Part shown: in pieces, positions 1 through 8,038 of the stretch
How positions within the stretch are numbered: the stretch's first letter is position 1
Layout: the number at the start of each line of letters is the position of its first letter
Source: Propionibacteriaceae bacterium
GTDB taxonomy: Bacteria; Actinomycetota; Actinomycetes; Propionibacteriales; Propionibacteriaceae
Assembly: GCA_027492675.1 (NCBI GenBank)
Contig: JAPUEI010000058.1
Location: 23,036-76,949 of the forward strand
Direction: 5' to 3'
DNA length: 53,914 nucleotides
Program-made: the position numbers and the translations under genes
The notes under the pieces: model-generated
The model's input: the letters and a program-made list of their open reading frames with translations, nothing else
Database searches by the model: none
What the model was told of the DNA's origin: nothing

Positions 1-21
1 CAGCCCCCGGCACCACCTCGT

Positions 22-368
22 ACCGGCGTGTCGCGCCACACCAGCACCAATTGCCTGTCCGGGAGCGCCGGCCGACTTACCTGACAGGCAAACCAGCGCC
101 CAGGCACCACTCGTGCCGGCGTGTCACGCCACACCAAGCACCAATTGCCTGTCCGGGAAGCGCCGGCCGACGTAGCCGACAGGCAGACCAGCCCCCGGCA
201 CAACCTCGTACCGGCGTGTCGCGCCCCACCAGCACCAACTGCCTGTCCGAGAACCGCTGGCCGACCTGCCTGACAGGCAAACCAACCCCCCGACACCACA
301 CGAACCGGCGAGTCGCGCCCCACCAGCACCAATTGCCTGTCCGAGGAGATGTGGGCCGTGATCCGGTA
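22..368. repeat. Imperfect tandem repeat, ~94-bp unit, about four copies
   Basis: Units begin at 22, 115, 210 and 304 with a conserved ACCGGCGTGTCGCGCC-like start, giving periods of 93, 95 and 94 bp; the last is incomplete. Three units carry an inverted repeat, TTGCCTGTC with GACAGGCAA (51-59/83-91, 145-153/178-186, 239-247/272-280), so each can form a hairpin with a loop of about 24 bases. The array lies downstream of the minus-strand DUF1028 gene. Open frames across it are repeat artefacts. It may continue to the left of the window. Confidence 0.85.
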
Positions 369-382
369 CAGGCCTCGGACGC

Positions 383-1201
383 CTAGTCGGACGCTGCCTT
401 GCGCAGCTCGGCGAGCACGCGGGTGTCGATGGCGTCCGGGACGAGGCGGTTCTCGAGGTTGACGACACCGGCCCAGTCAGCGAGGGCATCGGGGCCGGTG
501 AAGCCGAGGGTACGAAGGTGGCCGGCGACCTCCTCGTACAGCCCTCCGCTCAGCGGCACGATCTCCTCGGGGCCGCCGAGCACGAGCGACGCGACGTCCC
601 AGAGGCGGGCGAGCTCGGCCGGGGCGTCGGGGTGGTCGTCGACGCGAAGGTCGGCGAGGATGCCGCTGGCGTCGTACCCGGTGCCGGACTGCCGCACGAG
701 CAGGGCGGCGGCCTGGCGGCCGCGGGAGTCGCCGCCGGCCGCGTCCCCGGCGAGCAGAGCCGCGAGCAAACGCCGGTCGAGCGACTGCCCCGCCGTGGCG
801 AGGAACGCGCGCTCCATCTCGGCCACCACCTCGGCGCCGGTGAGGATGTTGCCCTGGATGGCGTACGCCTCGCGCTCGTCCCCCACCGCGATCCCGCCGG
901 CCCAGTCCATGCACTCCGACCCGGTGTACGTGGCGGCGCCCGTGAGCCCGACCGCGCCGACCTGCCGGGTCTCGCGACCGTCATCCGCGGCGACGGCCGC
1001 ATCGAGCGCCGTCTGTACAGGGGTGCCTGCCGCGAGCGCGTCCAGGATCTCGGCGCGATAGGCCACCCGCGCGAACGACTGCGTGGCGACGGCACCGACC
1101 CCGACCCGTACCTCCGGCACGATCGACCCGACGCACACGAACTTGCTGGCCACCGCGACGCCCCAGGCGTCACCCGCGTGCGCGGCGATAGAGAACGTCA
1201 T
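383..1201 (-). CDS. DUF1028 family protein
   Basis: The protein has 272 residues and starts MTFSIAAHAGDAWGVAVASK, the typical opening of DUF1028 proteins, which resemble Ntn-hydrolase-like proteins of unknown substrate. The family core (about residues 1-200) contains the usual Gly/Ala-rich strands around ATQSFA, GAVGLTG and GNILTG. No signal peptide or membrane segment is seen. The frame is open further upstream, but the ATG at 1201 fits the family N-terminus. The gene stands alone, divergent from the Tad operon. Family assignment is confident; the reaction is unknown. Confidence 0.88.
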   Translation of the reverse strand: MTFSIAAHAGDAWGVAVASKFVCVGSIVPEVRVGVGAVATQSFARVAYRAEILDALAAGTPVQTALDAAVAADDGRETRQVGAVGLTGAATYTGSECMDWAGGIAVGDEREAYAIQGNILTGAEVVAEMERAFLATAGQSLDRRLLAALLAGDAAGGDSRGRQAAALLVRQSGTGYDASGILADLRVDDHPDAPAELARLWDVASLVLGGPEEIVPLSGGLYEEVAGHLRTLGFTGPDALADWAGVVNLENRLVPDAIDTRVLAELRKAASD

Positions 1202-1238
1202 GGCCGAAGTATGGCCCGACGATCCGGTCGCGAGATCA

Positions 1239-1295
1239 CGAGTGGTCACGAATCCGTCTTTCCCGCCCGAAGGACGACGGATTGGCGACCACTCG
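1239..1295. repeat. Long intergenic palindrome (20-bp arms)
   Basis: The left arm at 1239-1258 (CGAGTGGTCACGAATCCGTC) pairs with 1276-1295 with two mismatches around a 17-base loop. It lies in the 372-bp divergent gap between the DUF1028 gene and the Tad operon, so it is not at a gene end as an ordinary terminator would be. The rest of this gap holds the Tad promoter listed next and nothing else recognised. Confidence 0.75.
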
Positions 1296-1405
1296 TCGGT
1301 AAGGCGGTGATCCGCGCCAACAATGGCCGTCCCACTAGGGGGAAGCGTCCGGCCGAGGAGCGAGCGCGAGGAAGGATCGGCCGAAATCCCTGTCCTCGCG
1401 GGACA

Positions 1406-1452
1406 AGTTATCCACAGGGGCATTTGCACACGGGCCACTCGGCACTGAGAAT
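1406..1452 (+). promoter_or_regulatory. Tad operon promoter with upstream TTATCCACA box
   Basis: AGTTATCCACAGGGG at 1406-1420 is followed three bases later by TTGCAC (1424-1429) and, after 17 bp, GAGAAT (1447-1452), a plausible -35/-10 pair. The same 15-mer, the same 3-bp gap and TTGCAT recur at 7861-7884 before the LysM/BTAD gene. TTATCCACA equals the consensus DnaA box, but its place directly upstream of a -35 suggests an activator or regulator site. The implied leader to the first gene is about 115 bases. Confidence 0.6.
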
Positions 1453-1573
1453 GCTCCCGTAGGTCGCCACCCCCAAGCGAGGCCATCGTGTTTGCTGTAT
1501 CCGCTGTCGGCACACCCGACCGACTCCGACGTGCTCGCGGAACAGCGAGCCCAACTCCTCCGGTCGAGTCGGC

Positions 1574-2248
1574 ATGAGCAGCTCACCCACCCAGGTGCCC
1601 GCGACGGCACCACAGGCGGCGTTCCCCACGCCGACCACGGTCGTACAGCCCCCCAAGCTGCGGCGTCGTCCCGCGCTCGTGGTCGCGTCCGTACTCCTGG
1701 TCGTCATCGGCGCTCTCGCCTCGGCCTGGGCCTACACGAGCCTCGGCACCGCGCGGGAGGTCGTCGCCATGCGCACCGACGTCGCCCGAGGACAGATCAT
1801 CACGGCTGACAGCCTGCAGGTCGTACGGATCGGGGTCGATCCTGCGCTCAAGACCGTGACCCCTGCTGAGGCCGCCCAGATCGTCGGGCAGCGGGCCGCC
1901 GTCGACCTCAAGGCCGGACAGCTGCTCGTGCCCGGCGTCGCGCAGACCCAGCTGTACCCGCGAGAAGGCCGCTCCGCCGTCGGCCTGTCGCTGAGCCCGG
2001 CCCAGATGCCCAGCGAGCCGCTCGCCGTCGGCGACAAGGTACGGATCGTGGCCACGCCCGGCCAGCAAGGAGACGTCGACCCGACCCAACTCAAGGTCTT
2101 CGAGGGCGAGATCGTCACGGTCGCCGCACCGGACGCGAGCGGGGTCACGGCCGTCACCGTCGAGGTCAGCGCCGCCGTCGCCCCGGAGGTTGCGGCACGC
2201 TCGGCCTCGGGCAAGGTCGCGCTCGTCCTCGAGTCCCGGGTCCGCTGA
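1574..2248 (+). CDS. SAF domain protein, CpaB/RcpC-like Tad pilus assembly
   Basis: The protein has 224 residues: a Pro/Thr-rich cytoplasmic start, one membrane helix (about residues 32-52) and an extracytoplasmic SAF domain (about 60-125, VAMRTDVARGQIITADSLQ), followed by a beta-rich tail. CpaB/RcpC proteins assist Flp pilus assembly or outer-envelope passage; in actinobacteria the role is less clear. It is the first gene of the operon and overlaps the next gene by one base (TGATG), which suggests coupled translation. The assignment rests on the SAF pattern plus position. Confidence 0.82.
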   Translation: MSSSPTQVPATAPQAAFPTPTTVVQPPKLRRRPALVVASVLLVVIGALASAWAYTSLGTAREVVAMRTDVARGQIITADSLQVVRIGVDPALKTVTPAEAAQIVGQRAAVDLKAGQLLVPGVAQTQLYPREGRSAVGLSLSPAQMPSEPLAVGDKVRIVATPGQQGDVDPTQLKVFEGEIVTVAAPDASGVTAVTVEVSAAVAPEVAARSASGKVALVLESRVR

Positions 2249-3036
2249 TGGCCCTCCTCGTCCTCGCCTCCGCCTCCGGCTCGCCCGGCGTCACCACGAC
2301 CGCGCTGGGGCTGGCGCTCGTGTGGCACAGACCCGTGGTGCTGGTCGACGCTGATCCCGTGGGCGGTTCCGCGCTGCTGGCCGGCTACTTCAAGGGCACG
2401 CTGGTCGACAACGACGCCATGGTGACCCTCGTGATGGCGCAGCGTGACGGTCGCCTTGCCGAGGCCCTCCCGCACGCGCTGCTCACGATCCCCGACACCC
2501 CGGTCTCGATCCTTCCCGGGCCGAAGTCGCACGCCCAGGCGGGCAGCCTGACAGAGCTCTGGGCTGCGCTGGCGTACGAGCTGCGTGGGCTCGACCAGAC
2601 CGGTCTCGACGTCATCGTGGACCTCGGGCGGCTGGGCATGGTCCACTCCGCGCTACCTCTGCTCGAAGCAGCTGACCTGGCGCTGCTGGTGACTCGCAGC
2701 TCCTTACCCGCGATCGCGGCGGCGCGCCAGTGGGCCGCCGACCTCGCCGCCACGACCGCCGACGGCACCGGAGCCGCAGGGCTCGCGAGCCTCGTCGTCG
2801 GTGCCGGCCGCCCGTACTCTTCCGCCGAGGTGGGCAAAGTCCTCGCAACGAGCGTGCTCGAGTCGATCGCCTGGGACCCCCGCGCTGCGCAGGTCTTCAG
2901 CGAGGGCGACGCTCCCGTGGCAGGGTCGTGGGGACGCCGTGACGAGCTTGTCCGCAGCTATCGAGCCACTGCCGCCGCGATCACGGCACGGATCGCGTCC
3001 GAACGAGTCTCCCTCGCTCCAGCGAGGGCGCGATGA
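2248..3036 (+). CDS. CpaE/MinD-like ATPase-fold protein with degenerate Walker A
   Basis: The protein has 262 residues and a MinD/ParA-type layout: an N-terminal strand plus loop SGSPGVTTT, then VVLVDADPVGG (Walker A' region) and DVIVDLGRLG (switch/Walker B region). In TadZ/CpaE proteins this layout supports pilus localisation. The deviant Walker A KGGxGKT is replaced by SGSPGVTTT: both the signature lysine and the P-loop lysine are missing, so ATP hydrolysis is doubtful. It overlaps its upstream neighbour by one base and cpaF by four (ATGA). Membership in the Tad operon is firm; the enzymatic state is inference. Confidence 0.8.
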   Translation: MALLVLASASGSPGVTTTALGLALVWHRPVVLVDADPVGGSALLAGYFKGTLVDNDAMVTLVMAQRDGRLAEALPHALLTIPDTPVSILPGPKSHAQAGSLTELWAALAYELRGLDQTGLDVIVDLGRLGMVHSALPLLEAADLALLVTRSSLPAIAAARQWAADLAATTADGTGAAGLASLVVGAGRPYSSAEVGKVLATSVLESIAWDPRAAQVFSEGDAPVAGSWGRRDELVRSYRATAAAITARIASERVSLAPARAR

Positions 3037-4601
3037 GCAAGGAATCCCCACAGGTCTCCGTTGTCACCGACCCGTCGCAACTGCCCTTGTTCGCACGACC
3101 GGCGATGCCGACGAGGCGCCACGGCCCTGCCTCGGCCGACACCCCCACCCACGTCGGGGGCCGCATCTTCCGCGCGCCCGCTTCGTACGTCTCCGTGACC
3201 TCCCACCCTGACGACGAGCCGGCCACCTGGACCCCCCAGCCACCGCGCCGCGCCCTCGACTCGGGCATCGACTGGGGGTTGGTCGCCGCGCTGCGGACCG
3301 CGGCCTCCGAACGCCTCATGCGGGCGATGGAGCTGAACCCCCACATCGACCGTACGGAGCAGCAGGCCGTCGGTCGTCGGATCATCTCCGAACTCCTGGA
3401 CGAGGAGGCCAAGCAGTCGGCCAGTGCGGGGCGCGGCGCCTTCGACCGGCAGCACCAGTCGGCGCTGGCCCAGGCCGTGTTCGACGCCCTGTTCCGCCTC
3501 GGACGGCTCCAGCCCCTGGTCGACGACAGTCACGTCGAGAACGTCACGATCCTCGGGCACGACGACGTGTGGCTGGAGTACGAGGACGGAAGGCTCGTAC
3601 GAGGTCCGGCGGTGGCCGACTCCGACGCCGACCTCATCGACTTCCTGGTCTTCCTCGCGTCGCGCTCCGAGGTGAACGCCCGCCAGTTCTCCGAGGCCGA
3701 ACCGCGCCTCCACCTCCGTCTCGACGGCGGCTCCCGCCTGGCCGCGACGGCATGGGTGACCCCGAGACCGTCGGTCGTGATCCGCCGCCATCGCATGCGG
3801 CAGGCGACCCTCGCCCAGCTCGTACGTCGCCATTCCATGGGTCCGGTCGCCGCGTCGTTCCTCGCCGCCGCCGTACGGGCCCGGAGATCGATCGTGGTCG
3901 CCGGACCCCAGGGCGCGGGGAAGACCACGATGGTGCGCGCGCTGTGCGCGGAGATCGGGCCCATGGAGTCGATCGGCACGTTCGAGACCGAGTACGAGCT
4001 GCACCTGCACGAGATGAAGGAGCGGCACCCGATCGTCCACGCCTGGGAGGCGCGGCCGGGCGGCGAGCTGCAGGCCAACGGCCGACGAGCGGGCGAGTTC
4101 ACGGTGGACGACGCGCTGTACGACTCGTTCCGCTTCAACCTCTCGCGCCAGATCGTCGGCGAGGTGCGGGGGCGTGAGGTGCTCGCGATGATCGAGGCGA
4201 TGCAGGCCGGCACGGGTTCGCTCAGCACCGTGCATGCCGAGTCCGCGTCCAGCGCGATGAATCGCCTTGTCACGTGTGCAATGAAGGCAGGCGCCCACGT
4301 CACCCACGACTACGCGACGCGCGCGATCGCGTCGGCGCTGAACGTGATCGTGCACGTCGACGTCCGTACGGAACCACAGCCCGACGGCTCCTTCGTGAAG
4401 CGCCGCTGGACCTCCGAGATCGCGATCCTCTCGCCGGGAGAGAAGGAACGCGGGTACGCGATGTCGACCGTCTTCGCTTGTCCCCCCGGCTCGACCCAGT
4501 TGCGGGCTGTCGGTGGCTTGCCCGACGAGTACCGCGACCTTGCGCGCTGGGGCTTCGACCTGAACGGCTACGCCGCGGAGTGTCAGGGGTCGGTCACATG
4601 A
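3033..4601 (+). CDS. cpaF: CpaF/TadA family secretion ATPase
   Basis: The protein has 522 residues. After a disordered N-terminus of about 80 residues comes the N-terminal domain of the type II/IV secretion ATPase family, then Walker A GPQGAGKTT (about 291-299), an acidic FETEYELHL stretch (Asp/Glu box), and NLSRQIVGEVRGREV with the conserved GEVRG Walker B region, followed by STVHAESA (His box). It powers pilin assembly at the membrane. The ATG overlaps the previous stop (ATGA). The C-terminus ends at 4601, where a second ATG overlaps (see tadB). Confidence 0.95.
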   Translation: MSKESPQVSVVTDPSQLPLFARPAMPTRRHGPASADTPTHVGGRIFRAPASYVSVTSHPDDEPATWTPQPPRRALDSGIDWGLVAALRTAASERLMRAMELNPHIDRTEQQAVGRRIISELLDEEAKQSASAGRGAFDRQHQSALAQAVFDALFRLGRLQPLVDDSHVENVTILGHDDVWLEYEDGRLVRGPAVADSDADLIDFLVFLASRSEVNARQFSEAEPRLHLRLDGGSRLAATAWVTPRPSVVIRRHRMRQATLAQLVRRHSMGPVAASFLAAAVRARRSIVVAGPQGAGKTTMVRALCAEIGPMESIGTFETEYELHLHEMKERHPIVHAWEARPGGELQANGRRAGEFTVDDALYDSFRFNLSRQIVGEVRGREVLAMIEAMQAGTGSLSTVHAESASSAMNRLVTCAMKAGAHVTHDYATRAIASALNVIVHVDVRTEPQPDGSFVKRRWTSEIAILSPGEKERGYAMSTVFACPPGSTQLRAVGGLPDEYRDLARWGFDLNGYAAECQGSVT

Positions 4602-4632
4602 ACCCCGTCGTGCGGCGCTCGGCGGCGCCTTC

Positions 4633-5457
4633 GTGGTGGCCGGACTGATCGGGATCGTCCTCGGCCTCATGCCCGCTCCGGAACATCCCGCCGCCCCTCG
4701 CCGCACGCGTCTCCCGCGCCTCAAGATGTCGCGGAGGTCGCAGGTGCTGCTCGTCGCCGGACTCGCCATCGGGGTGCTCGTGGCGCTGCTGACCGGCTGG
4801 CTGCTCGGGATCATCGTCGCCCCGATCGCAGCCGTGGGCATCCCGTACCTGCTGAGCTCGACGGACGCTCAGGACCGGATCCGTCGGCTCGAGGCCATGG
4901 AGGAGTGGATCCGGTCGCTGTCGGGCGTGCTGACGGCCGGAGTCGGACTCGAACAGGCGCTGATCGCGACCCTGCGGTCCGCGCCACCGCTGATCCGGCC
5001 CGAGGTATCCCGCCTGGTCGCACGGCTGCGCGCGCGGTGGTCGACCGAGGCCGCGCTGCGTGCACTGGCAGACGAGCTCGACGACTCCACCGGTGACCTC
5101 ATCGCCGCCAACCTCATCCTCGGAGCGCGACGGCGCGGGTCCGGGTTGGCCGCGGTGCTCGAGAGCCTGGCGGAGTCGGTGGCGGCCGATGTACGGGCGC
5201 GGCGCGAGATCGAGGCCGACCGCGCGAAGCCGCGTACGACCGCGCGCTGGGTCACGATCATCACGGTCGGCGTCCTCGCCGTACTCGGCCTCACCGGCGA
5301 CTATGTCGCCCCGTACAGAAGTGGCCTGGGACAGCTCGTACTGGCTCTGATGCTCGCGGCGTACGCGGGGGTCCTGGTGTGGATGCGCCGCATGGCGGCC
5401 GGCCGGGCGCTGCCCCGGTTCATCGGGGAGCGCGCGCTCGAGGAGTCGGTCCGATGA
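4633..5457 (+). CDS. tadB: TadB-like inner-membrane platform protein (5' end apparently frameshifted)
   Basis: This is a type II secretion F-domain protein of 274 residues from GTG 4633: N-terminal helices (about 38-70), the conserved cytoplasmic segment MEEWIRSLSGVLTAGVGLEQ through GARRRGSGLAAVLE, and two C-terminal helices. The natural start would be the ATG at 4598, which overlaps the cpaF stop as ATGA like the neighbours, but that frame ends after 16 codons. The reading frame of the mature protein continues upstream as AALGGAFVVAGLIGIVLGL, an obvious TadB first helix. One base seems to be missing near 4610. GTG 4633 could rescue translation but lacks a good ribosome site and starts inside the helix. 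Confidence 0.85.
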   Translation: MVAGLIGIVLGLMPAPEHPAAPRRTRLPRLKMSRRSQVLLVAGLAIGVLVALLTGWLLGIIVAPIAAVGIPYLLSSTDAQDRIRRLEAMEEWIRSLSGVLTAGVGLEQALIATLRSAPPLIRPEVSRLVARLRARWSTEAALRALADELDDSTGDLIAANLILGARRRGSGLAAVLESLAESVAADVRARREIEADRAKPRTTARWVTIITVGVLAVLGLTGDYVAPYRSGLGQLVLALMLAAYAGVLVWMRRMAAGRALPRFIGERALEESVR

Positions 5458-6362
5458 CCGGTCTGCAACTGGCCCTCACCGGCGGGGTGCTGCTCGGCGC
5501 CGGAATCGCCTTGCTCATCTGGCGCCTCGTGCCCGCACGCCCTGATCTCGGTGACGTCGTGCAGCGGCTCGCGCCAGACGGGAGCAGCCGTGCTGCTCGA
5601 CTGGCGGAGACCGGGGACGGGTCCACCGCCGAACGTCTCGGCCGCTGGGGCGTGCGCGTCCTGCCCAGTGCGATGTGGGGCAGACCGCTCCATCAAGAGC
5701 TCGCGTTGCTGCGGGTTCCGGTGGTCCGCTTCTACGGGGAGAAGCTGCTGTTCGCGGTCCTCGGCCTTGTCATCGCGCCGACGCTGTCCGTGCTGTTCCT
5801 GGCGCTGGGGTGGCGGGTTCCCGTGGGGGTGCCCGTCGGGGGTGCCCTCGTCCTCGCGGTGGGGATGTTCTTCCTGCCTGACTACAACGTGCGCGACGAC
5901 GCGAAGCGGGCCCGTACGGAGTTCGCGCGTGCGCTCGGCGCGTACACCGACCTGGTCGCGCTCGAGCGGAACTCCGGCGCCGGTCCTCGGCAGGCCATGG
6001 AGGTGGCAGCGGCCATCGGCGACAACTGGGTCTTCCGGCGACTCCGCGAAGAGCTCGCCTTCTCGAACTGGAGCGGCGAACAGCCCTGGGACGCGCTCCG
6101 GCGGCTCTCGCACGAGCTGGGCGTGACCGAGCTGGGCGACCTCGCCGACATCGTGCGACTCAGCGGCGAGGAGGGTGCCCAGATCTACGGCCAGCTCCGC
6201 GCGCGGTCGGCCGCGATGCGGACAGCGATGCTCAACGACGAGGTCGCCCACGCCAACGCTGTCGGCGAGCAGCTCTCCATCCCGATGAGCCTGCTCGGCG
6301 TCATCTTCCTCGTCATCCTCGTCACTCCCGCGCTGCTCCGGGTGATGGTGGGGCAACCGTGA
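5454..6362 (+). CDS. tadC: TadC-like inner-membrane platform protein
   Basis: The protein has 302 residues, starting at an ATG that overlaps the tadB stop (ATGA). It has an N-terminal helix (about 5-24), a helix pair (about 95-140), the F-domain core with RTEFARALGAYTDLVALERN and LSGEEGAQIYGQLRARSAAM, and a final helix near the C-terminus (SLLGVIFLVILVTPALL). It is expected to pair with TadB as the platform that CpaF drives. A longer open frame extends upstream inside tadB but reads as a shadow. Confidence 0.88.
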   Translation: MTGLQLALTGGVLLGAGIALLIWRLVPARPDLGDVVQRLAPDGSSRAARLAETGDGSTAERLGRWGVRVLPSAMWGRPLHQELALLRVPVVRFYGEKLLFAVLGLVIAPTLSVLFLALGWRVPVGVPVGGALVLAVGMFFLPDYNVRDDAKRARTEFARALGAYTDLVALERNSGAGPRQAMEVAAAIGDNWVFRRLREELAFSNWSGEQPWDALRRLSHELGVTELGDLADIVRLSGEEGAQIYGQLRARSAAMRTAMLNDEVAHANAVGEQLSIPMSLLGVIFLVILVTPALLRVMVGQP

Positions 6363-6387
6363 CCGTCCAGCCGAACAGGAGAACACC

Positions 6388-6606
6388 ATGCGACTGACCG
6401 CGGAGCTTCATGTCCTCGCTTTGCGCGCCGAGGGGTACGTGACCGACCAGTGCCGACTCGTACGGCGCGCAGCCTCCGATCGCGCCGACCGCGGCTCGAT
6501 CACCATCGAACAGGTGATCTGGGCCGTCGCGATCATCGCGATCGTCGGCATCGTGGTGACCGCGATCACCTCGTACGTCACGGCGCAGGCGGGCAAGATC
6601 AAGTGA
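6388..6606 (+). CDS. Flp/pseudopilin-like small pilin
   Basis: The protein has 72 residues. A 34-residue basic leader ends at RGSITIEQVIWAVAIIAIVG, a class III prepilin pattern (Gly, then Glu at +5, then a hydrophobic helix). The very short mature part (QAGKIK end) resembles Flp-type major pilins. A purine-rich ribosome site (CAGGAGA) precedes the ATG. It lies directly after the two platform genes, where Flp or TadE-type subunits are expected. A prepilin peptidase (TadV/CpaA) is not found in this window. Confidence 0.8.
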   Translation: MRLTAELHVLALRAEGYVTDQCRLVRRAASDRADRGSITIEQVIWAVAIIAIVGIVVTAITSYVTAQAGKIK

Positions 6607-7010
6607 CGCCTCGACGCCCTCTCGCGCAGAACACGCCGCGCAGGCGCGGGCGCGACGATCGCGGGTCGACGAGCATCGAGATGGTCGTCCTGCTGCCGGC
6701 CCTGTTCGGGCTGATGTTCTTCGGCATGCAGGCCGCGCTGATGTTCCAGGGCCGGGCCCTGGCGCTGGCCGCGGCGCAGGAGGGAGCGCGCGCGGCCTCG
6801 GCCGAGCACGGGACCGTCGAGCAAGGGGTCGGCGCCGCGCAGAGCTTCTTGGCCACATCGACGGCTGGGCTGACCGGCACGTCGGTCACCGGAACCCGAA
6901 CCGCGACGCAGTCCACGATCACCGTGACGACCACGACACTCAGCGTGATCCCGGGGTGGACACCGACGATCACGCAGTCGGCCTCGCTGCCGGTGGAGCG
7001 TGTGACGTGA
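6603..7010 (+). CDS. TadE-like pseudopilin
   Basis: The protein has 135 residues from GTG 6603, which overlaps the pilin stop as GTGA. A basic start is followed by RGSTSIEMVVLLPALFGLMF, the TadE-type processing/helix motif (Gly, Glu at +5), then an Ala-rich helix and a Thr-rich beta domain. It is a predicted minor pilin. The open frame extends upstream through the pilin gene, but the coupled GTG fits this operon's spacing. Confidence 0.83.
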   Translation: MTPRRPLAQNTPRRRGRDDRGSTSIEMVVLLPALFGLMFFGMQAALMFQGRALALAAAQEGARAASAEHGTVEQGVGAAQSFLATSTAGLTGTSVTGTRTATQSTITVTTTTLSVIPGWTPTITQSASLPVERVT

Positions 7011-7423
7011 GCCGGGACAGAGGGTCCGCGTCCATCGAGGCGGCGGTCGGCGTGCCGGCGTTCCTGCTGTTCATCGCCTTGATCATCGGCGCGGGACGAG
7101 TGGCGATCGCCCACCAAGCCGTCGAGGCTGCGGCCGCGGAAGCGGCTCGGTCGGCAACCATCGAACGCACCCGCGCAGACGCCGCCCATGCCGCACAGTC
7201 CGCTGCCACCGCCACGCTCGCCAACCAGCAGCTCCGGTGCCTGACGACCCAGATCGTCGTCGACACCACCGCGTTCACGGTCCCGGTCGGAACGCCGGCT
7301 TCCGTGACCGCGACCGTCACGTGCGTCGTCGACCTCGCCGACGTGAGCGTGCCTGGTCTCCCCGGCAGCCTCACGATCAGCGCCACGGTGAGCAGTCCGC
7401 TCGACACGTACAGGGGGCGATGA
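7007..7423 (+). CDS. TadE-like/TadG-like pseudopilin
   Basis: The protein has 138 residues from GTG 7007 (GTGA overlap). The N-terminus reads VSRDRGSASIEAAVGVPAFL, a TadE-type processing site and hydrophobic helix, followed by an Ala-rich amphipathic stretch and a beta-rich domain with two cysteines (RCLTTQ and VTCVVDL), which could form a disulfide outside the cell. It is probably another minor pilin subunit. Confidence 0.82.
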   Translation: MSRDRGSASIEAAVGVPAFLLFIALIIGAGRVAIAHQAVEAAAAEAARSATIERTRADAAHAAQSAATATLANQQLRCLTTQIVVDTTAFTVPVGTPASVTATVTCVVDLADVSVPGLPGSLTISATVSSPLDTYRGR

Positions 7424-7839
7424 TGCGCACCGACCGCGGCTCCGTCACGGTCTGGCTCGCGCTGGCCTCCTTCGTCATGGTGGTGCTCGTCGGCGTGGCG
7501 GTCGACCTGTCCGGGCAGGTGTACGCGTCGCAGCACGCGGGCGACGTCGCCGCGCAGGCAGCCCGGGTCGCGGGTCAACAGCTCGACAGCGGCCGGGCCG
7601 TACGAGGTGGCACCAACCAGGTCGACACCGTGGCGGCGGTCGCGGCGGCCAAGACATACCTGGCCTCGGCCGGCATGCAGGGCGAGGTCACAGTGACCGG
7701 CGGCGGAGCGACGCTGGTGGTGACGACGAGGAGCACGTACGAGACGAAGTTCCTCTCGATCATCGGGCTGTCGACCCTCGCGGTGTCGGGCCGCTCCGAG
7801 GCGCGGATTGTGCGTGCGGTGAACGGGACCGAACGATGA
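7420..7839 (+). CDS. TadG-like (Rv3660c/Rv3654c-type) pilus-associated protein
   Basis: The protein has 139 residues and starts MMRTDRGSVTVWLALASFVM, with one hydrophobic helix (about 9-30) and then an Ala-rich segment typical of TadG-like proteins (SQHAGDVAAQAARVAGQQ). The motif keeps RGS but lacks Glu at +5 (Val/Trp there), so processing by the prepilin peptidase is uncertain. The start overlaps the previous stop (ATGATG). It is the last gene of this co-oriented run before the second shared promoter. Confidence 0.8.
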   Translation: MMRTDRGSVTVWLALASFVMVVLVGVAVDLSGQVYASQHAGDVAAQAARVAGQQLDSGRAVRGGTNQVDTVAAVAAAKTYLASAGMQGEVTVTGGGATLVVTTRSTYETKFLSIIGLSTLAVSGRSEARIVRAVNGTER

Positions 7840-7860
7840 CCACCCGCCAAGGCCGTCCGG

Positions 7861-7908
7861 AGTTATCCACAGGGGTCCTTGCATCTGGTGCGCGAAGCGG
7901 GTTAGGAA
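7861..7908 (+). promoter_or_regulatory. Second copy of the TTATCCACA-box promoter
   Basis: AGTTATCCACAGGGG at 7861-7875, three bases, TTGCAT at 7879-7884, an 18-bp spacer and TAGGAA at 7903-7908. The box, its distance to the -35 and a GAATG tract at the -10 all match the promoter at 1406-1452. A 68-codon frame over this stretch (7836-8042) is probably not a gene, because it covers the promoter. Confidence 0.6.
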
Positions 7909-8038
7909 TGACCCCAGCACGTACCACCCCCAGCACGGACGAGGCCCCCATGTCGCACCCCACGACGACCGTCTTCAGCCTTCACGGATCGCTGACGCGT
8001 CCACGCGTGACGTCCACACCCGGCGACCGGCCGGACCG

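Noticed and set aside
22..368. CRISPR array or coding repeat
   Set aside because: Whole 94-bp units repeat, including the parts that would be spacers; frames across it are interrupted or shadows.
1408..1416. oriC from the DnaA-like box TTATCCACA
   Set aside because: Only single boxes occur (here and at 7863-7871), without the clustered boxes, AT-rich region or dnaA gene of an origin.
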